Source: Trebonia kvetii
Lineage (GTDB): Bacteria > Actinomycetota > Actinomycetes > Streptosporangiales > Streptosporangiaceae
Length of the DNA: 64,000 nucleotides
Direction: 5' to 3'
Assembly (NCBI RefSeq): GCF_007827045.1
Contig: NZ_RPFW01000004.1
Span: 924,792 to 988,791, forward strand
Every line of letters starts with the position of its first letter. Position 1 is the stretch's first letter. Below, in pieces: positions 58,233 to 64,000 of the stretch. The translations under genes and the position numbers were made by a program. Under the pieces are notes generated by a model that was given only the letters and a program-made list of their open reading frames with translations, searched no databases and was not told the DNA's origin.

Positions 58233-59456
58233 AGCGAGCCGACACCAGGATTCTCCCTTGAGCTAAGCAGTGACGTGCGCGAGATGCGCGACTGGGTGCA
58301 CGAATTCGCGGCGTCGGTGATGCGGCCCGCCGGGTCCGAGTGGGACGAGCGGGAGCAGACCCCGTGGCCGATCCTGCAGGAGGCGGCGAAGATCGGGCTG
58401 TACTCCCTCGACTTCTTCGCGACCCAGTTCTTCGATCCGTCGGGGCTTGGCTTCGTGACGGCGGTCGAGGAGCTGTTCTGGGGCGACGCCGGGATCGGGC
58501 TGTCGCTTGTCGGCTCCACCCTGGCGGCCGCGGCGCTGACGTCGAACGGGACGCCTGAGCAGGTCGGCGAGTGGTGCCCGCAGATGTTCGGCGACGCCGG
58601 CGACGTCAAGCTCGGCGCGTTCTGCTCGAGCGAGCCCGACGCGGGCAGCGACGTGGGCGCGATCCGCACCAGGGCCGTCTACGACGAGGCGCACGACGAG
58701 TGGGTCATCAACGGCGTCAAGACCTGGGCCACCAACGGCGGCATCGCGAACGTGCACGTCGTCATCGCCTCCGTCGATCCCGACCTCGGCTCGCGCGGGC
58801 AGGCGAGCTTCATCGTCCCGCCGGGCACCAAGGGGCTGTCGCAGGGGCAGAAGTTCCGCAAGCACGGCATCCGCGCCTCGCACACCGCCGAGGTGATCCT
58901 GGACAGCGTCCGGGTGCCGGGGAACTGCCTGGTCGGCGGCAAGGAGAAGCTCGACAGGCGGCTCGCCAGGATCCGCGAGGGCGGCCGCGGCGGCGAGCAG
59001 GCCGCGATGAAGACCTTCGAGGCGTCACGCCCCTCGGTCGCGGCGATGGCCGTCGGCGTCGCCCGCGCGGCCGTCGAGTTCGCGACCGAGTACGCGGTGA
59101 CCCGAGTGCAGTTCGGCAAGCCGATCGGCCAGAACCAGGGCGTCGCGTTCCAGCTCGCCGACATGGCCGCCAGCGTCGACGCGGCCCGGCTGCTCACCTG
59201 GCGCGCGGCCTGGATGGCCCGCCAGGGCCAGGCGTTCAACCGCGCCGAGGGCTCGATGTCCAAGCTGGTCGCGGCCGAGACCGCGGTCCGGGTAACCGAC
59301 CAGGCGATCCAGATACTCGGCGGCAACGGCTACACCCGCGAGTACCCGGTTGAGCGCTGGCACCGCGACGCCAAGATCTTCACCATTTTCGAGGGCACCT
59401 CGGAAATCCAGCGGATGATCATCGGCCGGGCCGTCACCGGGCTGGACGTTAGGTAG
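58230..59456 (+). CDS. Acyl-CoA dehydrogenase family protein
   Basis: The 408-residue protein has the FAD and substrate motifs AFCSSEPDAGSDVGAIRTRA and NGVKTWATNGGIANVHVVIA. FEASRPSVAAMAVGVARAAV and IQILGGNGYTREYPVERWHR follow, with the catalytic-base Glu probably in TIFEGTSEIQRMIIGRAVTG. This is the usual length for a short-to-medium-chain enzyme of beta-oxidation. ATG at 58230 lies in the right arm of a 22-bp palindrome and no ribosome binding site is obvious, so translation may be leaderless or start codon use may be operator-linked. Confidence 0.92.
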   Translation: MSEPTPGFSLELSSDVREMRDWVHEFAASVMRPAGSEWDEREQTPWPILQEAAKIGLYSLDFFATQFFDPSGLGFVTAVEELFWGDAGIGLSLVGSTLAAAALTSNGTPEQVGEWCPQMFGDAGDVKLGAFCSSEPDAGSDVGAIRTRAVYDEAHDEWVINGVKTWATNGGIANVHVVIASVDPDLGSRGQASFIVPPGTKGLSQGQKFRKHGIRASHTAEVILDSVRVPGNCLVGGKEKLDRRLARIREGGRGGEQAAMKTFEASRPSVAAMAVGVARAAVEFATEYAVTRVQFGKPIGQNQGVAFQLADMAASVDAARLLTWRAAWMARQGQAFNRAEGSMSKLVAAETAVRVTDQAIQILGGNGYTREYPVERWHRDAKIFTIFEGTSEIQRMIIGRAVTGLDVR

Positions 59457-59613
59457 CCTGAACTGCGGATATACCTACCGTGCGCCCGGAAGACGGGCCG
59501 TTAAACTGGGGAGTAGGACGGTCCGTTCTCATGTCCGGTTTACCCGAATCATGCCGGTTGTTTCCCGTCGTTTCCGGACCGCGTGCTGAATCCGTGCTGA
59601 TACCTGGACCCCT

Positions 59614-59650
59614 TTGGTCTAGACCAATCGTGAAATAGGTCTAGACCAAT
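59614..59650. promoter_or_regulatory. Two DasR-like (dre) boxes with no gene next to them
   Basis: TTGGTCTAGACCAA at 59614-59627 is a perfect 14-base palindrome, and GGTCTAGACCAAT at 59638-59650 repeats it with its centre 22 bases away, about two helical turns. TGGTCTAGACCA is the known core of sites bound by GntR-type DasR regulators of aminosugar genes in streptomycetes. The acyl-CoA dehydrogenase ends 158 bases upstream, and no good gene begins in the next kilobase. Confidence 0.8.
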
Positions 59651-59975
59651 TGGTGTAGTGCGGGCTGGGTTCCGGTCGCGCGATGCCGTCCCGGGCGGGG
59701 GCGTCGGCTGGCTGGCTCTTTCACGGGAGGGCCGGGGGCTGCGGTTGGGGCGGGAGGCTATTTTCCGGGTGCGTGGCCGGGGCCGTGCGGATGCGGGCGG
59801 GGAAGCGGCGCGCGGTGGCATGACCACTCCTTATCGGCCGTCCGTGGCCTGGCATATCCCTGTCCGTGGCCCGTTCGAGTTCCGCGGAGCCCGAGGGTGC
59901 GGCGCCGACGGCGCGAAACCTCGTCCGCAGCCCATCTCTGCTGGTCAGCCGCCTGTGACTTGGGCAAAGAAGAGA

Positions 59976-60019
59976 GGGCTGTAAATCAGCCTACGATGGT
60001 TCGAACCCATCACCTGCCA
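59976..60019 (+). other. tRNA 3' fragment, candidate attachment-site remnant
   Basis: GGGCTGTAAATCAGCC resembles an anticodon arm. It is followed at 59995-60011 by a perfect T arm, GATGG-TTCGAAC-CCATC, and at 60012-60018 by ACCTGCC with discriminator A at 60019. The 5' half of the tRNA (an acceptor strand GGCAGGT and a D arm) is not found upstream. The GTA in the loop suggests tRNA-Tyr or a related class-II tRNA with its variable arm lost, but this is uncertain. Fragments of this type are commonly left by integrases of genomic islands. ATCACCTGCC repeats directly after it. Confidence 0.5.
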
Positions 60020-60029
60020 TCACCTGCCA

Positions 60030-60603
60030 CCACCTGCGGAAACGGTCCGTTAGCTGCGAATTGTCGCGCTAGGCGGGCCGTTTTGCTTGTCCCGGCGTGT
60101 GTCATCTCGTATCACGGTGGACCGTTGTGTTGCGGTGTCCGCGGACGCATGGCAGACGGCGTCCGGGGTGTGCGACGGTCGGTGCGCACCGTCGGCTTTC
60201 CACGGACGGCCACAGACGGGCCGCGCCGGCGGCGTGTTCGGCTTGGATACGGGGCGGAGCCAGGCGTGCATCGGCATCCGTCGCCCGGCGGCTTGCGGAC
60301 GTGACGCTTGCCTGGCGGCCGGAGCGGGGGCGGGTGCCCGCGCGTTCGCGGAGGGGGAGTAGACGCGCCGATCGCCGACTCTGTCCCTACTAGCTGGCGC
60401 GTCAGCGCATCATGCGCCGCGCACAGAACGTCCATTTCTGGCTCGCACGGCGCCCTGATCGCGGCAGACGGGGATACTCACTTCAAGTGCGGAGACCCAT
60501 AAGCATACGATCCGGCTTGCTGGCTGCCGGGCTGTGACCAGGGCTGTGACGCATGCTTGGCGTGCCTCTCCACGGGTGAATGCACTCTGCGTCGGCGTCA
60601 TGG
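60030..60603. other. Region downstream of the tRNA fragment with no supported gene
   Basis: Several frames are open on both strands, but none has a start signal, domain or convincing codon pattern. The 10-base unit ATCACCTGCC is tandemly repeated just before this region. Compared with the bulk of the window the composition seems less regular. I see nothing else I can name. Confidence 0.4.
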
Positions 60604-62490
60604 CTATCGCTGCCCGTACCAGGAGACGAAGGTGTTGAGCACCGCGGTGCATACGTCCTTCTCTCTGGCTGGCAAAGTGCACGTCTCCTGCCAGCTGCCG
60701 TCCTGTGCGTTGGGGTGGTAGGTCATCACGCCGTTGGCTGGGTATGGGCCGCCGGATGGGCGGCCGTCCCCCTTGACCCCCGGTGGGTCTTCGAAGCCTT
60801 CGATGCCTGCGGCGATGGACATTACCATTTCTGCGGCCGGCCGATGGACCAGACAGGCTTCGCCCACACCGCTTCGCAAAGCGTTGGCGGCGCTCGGGAA
60901 GAGCGCGCAGGCTTGGCCGAGGGTGCAGCCGAAACATGCTCCCGTTTCCGACCCGGTGATCGCGGCGGGGGACGACGGCCCCGCTCCACGTGGGTAGACG
61001 GTAACCCCGCCGCTGCCGTCGGCTCCGATTGCGGCGGTGCAGTTCCATCCCTTCGGCCCGAGGAGTTCCATGACCCCTTGGTTGTCGGCGTACAGCGACA
61101 AGTCGGCCGCCAGCGCCCGGGGTACTGCTACCGGCCGCGACCGGGGGAGCGATACGGGCGGGCGATTTATCCCCAGAGAGGTCGGGCAGGCGACGACGGG
61201 GAGGCTGGCGGTTACCAGTTGCGTGCCAGCCTGGCAGGAACCACCGGACGGGCACGCCATGACGTGCAGGTGGACGAAGCTGAACATCACCGCTTCGCCT
61301 TGGCCGTTGCCCGCGAAGTGCTCCTCGATGATGGGCGTTACCGCGAACCGCACGGTCTGCCCGGCGCCGAGGGTGCCGGTCCATGCGGGCAGCGTACTCG
61401 GGGTGCAGGTGGGCGCTCCGGCGGGCATCAGCACCTCGGCGATGTAGGAGAGCATCCGCCCGGTGGCGCATGCCTGCAGCGCAGGGGAACTGACGTACTC
61501 CCGGGCGTTGGACACGGTGTCGTATGCGTCGTGGGCGAAAGAAAGCCAGGTTCGTACCCCGGAGATGACCTTCAGGACCTTGCCGGCCGCGACCAGGGCG
61601 TCCAGCGACCCCGCGCAGTTCGTGAGCGTTATCACAGACCGGTCGGTGAGCTGCGCTGACGCCTTCTCAGGCGACGGGGCGGAGTAGAGAAGGCTGGCAG
61701 GGGAGCAGACTGCGGAGATCGGGTCCGTGCGCAACGTGGCGGTGACCGAGGCGGCGGTTCCCGTGACGCTTACCTGAGCGGAGCGGGAGGCGTGGTTGGT
61801 GAACGCCGCGATGACCGGCTGCGCCGCTAGGGCGGCGCCGTCGCCGTTGACGATCACGGCGACCGCGGTCAACCCCGCGGCTGGCATGTTGACACTGACG
61901 CCGGTTGCCTGCCCGCCGCATATCGTCACCTCAGACGTGCCCGGCTGCGCGGAGGTCACGCTCGCGCACGGGGTCCAGAAGAACATGCCGGCCGCGCCCG
62001 CGTACGTCGCCTTGCCGTAATCGAAGGAGCGGGCGCCGAACGCCGTTGCGCCGAAATCCTCCGACACATAGCCCGGCGCGCCGTTAGAGCGTCCCGCAAG
62101 GAGCACGGCGCTCCGGCTCGGGCCAGACCTTGGGCCGGATATCGCAGCCTGGACGGCGATGGACCCTGCCGACGGGAACACGCTGCGCCCCAGCGCCGTG
62201 AACCTGCGCTCGGCGACATGCAGCTCCTCCACCAAGGTCACCCGCTCGGCAGCCGACAGGGTCTGCCAGGCGGCCAGGCTGTTCACGTATTCGTCGGCTC
62301 CCACCCTGTACGGCGTTACGGACCTGGCGCCCACCTGGGTGAGCTGAATATGAGGCCCCAGCGGCTCGGCCGGTGAGGACCCGAACAACGCTGGCGGCCA
62401 GCTCGCCCGCCAGCCAGCCACAACAATGCCTGCCGCTGCAACGATGAACGCTGCAACGCAAACAACGACCGTACGCCCGCCGATTCTCAT
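60604..62490 (-). CDS. Large secreted or membrane-anchored protein of unknown function
   Basis: The 628-residue protein begins MRIGGRTVVVCVAAFIVAAA and GIVVAGWRASWPPALFG, a single N-terminal hydrophobic segment that is either a signal peptide or an anchor. The rest is predicted extracellular, with scattered Cys pairs (FWTPCASVTSAQPGTSEVTI and then CGG, plus MACPSGGSC, CFGCTLGQAC) suitable for disulfides. The C-terminal third contains LSLYADNQGVMELLGPKGWN and C, then IGADGSGGVTVYPRGAGP, a pattern seen in some actinobacterial secreted proteins without a known function. ATG at 62490 has AGGAG upstream; an ATG at 62532 is possible. It is the main gene of the putative island. Confidence 0.7.
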   Translation of the reverse strand: MRIGGRTVVVCVAAFIVAAAGIVVAGWRASWPPALFGSSPAEPLGPHIQLTQVGARSVTPYRVGADEYVNSLAAWQTLSAAERVTLVEELHVAERRFTALGRSVFPSAGSIAVQAAISGPRSGPSRSAVLLAGRSNGAPGYVSEDFGATAFGARSFDYGKATYAGAAGMFFWTPCASVTSAQPGTSEVTICGGQATGVSVNMPAAGLTAVAVIVNGDGAALAAQPVIAAFTNHASRSAQVSVTGTAASVTATLRTDPISAVCSPASLLYSAPSPEKASAQLTDRSVITLTNCAGSLDALVAAGKVLKVISGVRTWLSFAHDAYDTVSNAREYVSSPALQACATGRMLSYIAEVLMPAGAPTCTPSTLPAWTGTLGAGQTVRFAVTPIIEEHFAGNGQGEAVMFSFVHLHVMACPSGGSCQAGTQLVTASLPVVACPTSLGINRPPVSLPRSRPVAVPRALAADLSLYADNQGVMELLGPKGWNCTAAIGADGSGGVTVYPRGAGPSSPAAITGSETGACFGCTLGQACALFPSAANALRSGVGEACLVHRPAAEMVMSIAAGIEGFEDPPGVKGDGRPSGGPYPANGVMTYHPNAQDGSWQETCTLPAREKDVCTAVLNTFVSWYGQR

Positions 62491-63115
62491 CGAGGCTCCT
62501 GACCGCCAGAATAACCAGGCGTTCCTAGGCAAGTGGTATTAGCAGTCTGCATGCGATATGGGATGATCGTCCAGTTATCGCACAACCAATACCGTATTTC
62601 TTACCATTCCGACCGGGGCGGATGCACAAGCGCATGGACACGGTGGCCATCGCACCACTGCATTTGAACAAAACGATTCGAATATGCCACTAATCCCCCG
62701 CAGCTTAAAACATCGGCGAAGACATTTGAACACCCAGACGCAGCACAGGCACATGCCTCGTAATGACCGCCTTCACACCCTGGGAACAGGCTCCTGCCGA
62801 ACACTGAGGCGCCAAGGGATCTGTCTCGACCCGATGGACCTGCACCCGCCTGAGAGCACGCCCAGATCATCCGACTCTGCATCGGACTAACGGCGATCCT
62901 GCCAAGCACTCTCGGGGCGCGTAACGGCGGGTACGCGCGCCGCGTGGCGCCCTTGCCTGGGTCGACGGTGGCGGGCTTGCAGGTTACGGTGACTGTGTCG
63001 GGCGCCGGGCGCCGGGCGCGGGGTGCGGGTGGCGGTGGCAGAGTGCGCCGGGTCTGGTGTTCCGGTGCGTGCCGCACGCGGGGGCTGAGGTGGTCGGGGA
63101 CTAGTGCGGGCCGCT
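62491..63115. other. AT-richer intergenic region upstream of the secreted protein
   Basis: The first 200 bases are clearly AT-richer than the window average and probably hold the promoter of the 62490 gene. No gene with a good start and codon usage is visible on either strand. The last part contains GGGCGCC repeated three times, and ACTAG-N9-CTAGT, a short inverted repeat at about 63101-63119. Confidence 0.4.
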
Positions 63116-64000
63116 AGTGTCCCGAGTCATTGAAGACTTTGCAGGTTGTAGGCTTGGCTTGTGCCGAGCCCGAAGCTGATTCCACTGGTTCTGTCTGATG
63201 CTGAGCGCGCGTCGCTGGAGGCCTTGTCGCGCAAGCGGACGGCGTCGCAGTCGCTGGCCGGGCGGGCCCGGGTGATCCTGGCCTGCGCGGAGGAGGGCGG
63301 GGTGGCGCCGCTGACCCGGGTCGCCGCCAGGACCGGGCTGTCGCGGGAGTCGGTCCGCAAGTGGCGGGTCCGGTTCGTGGAGCGCCGGCTGGACGGGCTC
63401 GGCGACGCGCCGCGGCCCGGGGCAGCGCGGAAGATCACCGACGAGCAGGTCGAGGTGCTGGTCACGCGGACGCTGACGGAGAAGGGCCGCGGGCAGGACA
63501 GCCACTGGTCGACCCGGTCGATGGCCGCCGAGACCGGCCTGGCGCAGTCGTCGGTCTCGCGGATCTGGCGGGCGTTCGGCCTCAAGCCGCACGTCGTGGA
63601 GACCTGGAAGCTGAGCACCGACCCGGAGTTCATCGGCAAGGTCCGCGACGTCGTCGGCCTTTACATGTCGCCGCCGGAGAATGCCCTGGTCCTGTGCGTG
63701 GACGAGAAGTCGCAGATCCAGGCCCTGGACCGGACCGCGCCGTGCCTGCCGATGCTGCCGACGACCCCGGCCCGGATGACGCACGACTACGTGCGCAACG
63801 GCACGACCAGCCTGTTCGCCGCGCTTGACCTGGCCAGCGGCTCGGTGATCGCCCAGCCCTACCGCCGCCACCGCCACCAGGAGTTCCTGCGCTTCCTCAA
63901 GCTCATCGACACCGCCGTCCCCAACGGCCTGGAACTGCACCTGGTGCTGGACAACTACGCCACCCACAAGACGCCCGCGATCCACCAGTGGCTGCTGAAG
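63116..64000 (+). mobile_element. IS630-family insertion sequence, right end beyond the window
   Basis: A transposase frame is open to the last base. The left end is probably just after the TA at 63116-63117 (IS630 elements target TA), followed by GTGTCCCGAGTCATTGAAGA as a candidate terminal inverted repeat. The right end is beyond the window, so the terminal repeat and duplicated TA cannot be confirmed. Confidence 0.7.
63161..64000 (+). CDS. IS630-family transposase, 3'-truncated by the window
   Basis: From GTG at 63161 at least 280 codons are open to the window end. The N-terminal part has a helix-turn-helix (TRVAARTGLSRESVRKWRVR) and a second DNA-binding helix (STRSMAAETGLAQSSVSRIW). The DDE catalytic core starts at LVLCVDEKSQIQALDRTAPC (first Asp) and reaches LHLVLDNYATHKTPAIHQWL (second Asp). 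The final Glu lies beyond the window. The VDEK and DNYATHK motifs define the IS630/Tc1-mariner superfamily. The frame is not ended by a stop in the window. Confidence 0.92.
   Translation, partial: MPSPKLIPLVLSDAERASLEALSRKRTASQSLAGRARVILACAEEGGVAPLTRVAARTGLSRESVRKWRVRFVERRLDGLGDAPRPGAARKITDEQVEVLVTRTLTEKGRGQDSHWSTRSMAAETGLAQSSVSRIWRAFGLKPHVVETWKLSTDPEFIGKVRDVVGLYMSPPENALVLCVDEKSQIQALDRTAPCLPMLPTTPARMTHDYVRNGTTSLFAALDLASGSVIAQPYRRHRHQEFLRFLKLIDTAVPNGLELHLVLDNYATHKTPAIHQWLLK

Noticed and set aside
59897..60393. Several frames of 90-135 residues after the tRNA fragment
   Set aside because: No ribosome binding site, no domain and poor codon pattern; overlapping frames cannot all be genes.
62601..63077. 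A 158-residue minus-strand frame upstream of the transposase
   Set aside because: Its N-terminal half is low-complexity Pro/Arg and no domain is visible; the region looks intergenic.
63101..63985. A 294-residue minus-strand frame at the window end
   Set aside because: It is antisense to the IS630 transposase, whose DDE motifs are clear.
1..64000. A CRISPR array
   Set aside because: No set of regularly spaced 25-40-bp repeats with unique spacers was seen; the repeats present are contiguous tandem units.
1..64000. rRNA genes, complete tRNA genes or a replication origin
   Set aside because: No full cloverleaf, rRNA signature or DnaA-box cluster was recognised; only one tRNA 3' fragment.

Overview
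The window comes from a very GC-rich actinomycete chromosome. Supporting features are GTG starts, GTGA/ATGA start-stop overlaps, the row TlyA rRNA methyltransferase - NAD kinase - RecN, a deazaflavin (F420)-type oxidoreductase, two ECF sigma factors, a LuxR-type two-component pair and DasR-like GGTCTAGACC boxes. I cannot fix the genus; a streptomycete or streptosporangial relative is plausible.

Layout. 1-9.7 kb: the 3' part of an MFS exporter fused to a MarR-like domain, a sacsin/Hsp90-type ATPase, a VOC protein with its AraC regulator, a methyltransferase, a YrdC-type protein and a serine hydrolase whose 3' end is duplicated in tandem. 9.7-16.8 kb: an amylase-family enzyme, a response regulator/histidine kinase pair facing a membrane protein across a large dyad, a double VOC protein and a cyclase/NTF2 pair. 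16.8-32.4 kb: SDR, DUF1697 protein, a MerR-PP2C fusion, an aminotransferase, a large secreted S53-type peptidase, purC, cutA, a histidine phosphatase, an SCP2-like protein, tlyA, nadK, recN and msrB. 32.7-47.8 kb: an accessory block between msrB and msrA (GMC oxidoreductase, cation/proton antiporter, MalT/LAL regulator, amino-acid permease, orphan ECF sigma factor, two SDRs, flavoprotein disulfide reductase, GH15 hydrolase) that carries most of the broken genes. 47.8-59.5 kb: msrA, GNAT, a Tat protein with a DUF4331 protein, an ECF sigma/anti-sigma pair, a Bax-inhibitor-1 protein, an epimerase, F420-type oxidoreductase/TetR, GntR, M20 amidohydrolase and acyl-CoA dehydrogenase. 59.5-64 kb: orphan DasR-like boxes, a tRNA 3' fragment that looks like an attachment site, a large secreted protein of unknown function and an IS630-type transposase cut by the window edge, together resembling the edge of a genomic island.

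Four patterns run through the window. (i) Several genes have collapsed by internal deletion that keeps both ends (FAD monooxygenase, DUF3291, cyclase, SDR), and the anti-sigma factor has lost exactly its membrane segment in frame. (ii) Short tandem repeats lie across the stop codons of at least four minus-strand genes, and most or all units repeat a stop. (iii) A dispersed intergenic element with the core GAACGGGTTCGCGC recurs at least four times, probably more. (iv) Several dyads (7.2, 13.3, 35.0, 54.8, 58.2 and 59.6 kb) look like operators for neighbouring regulators. All functional statements come from reading motifs by eye; no search was run.
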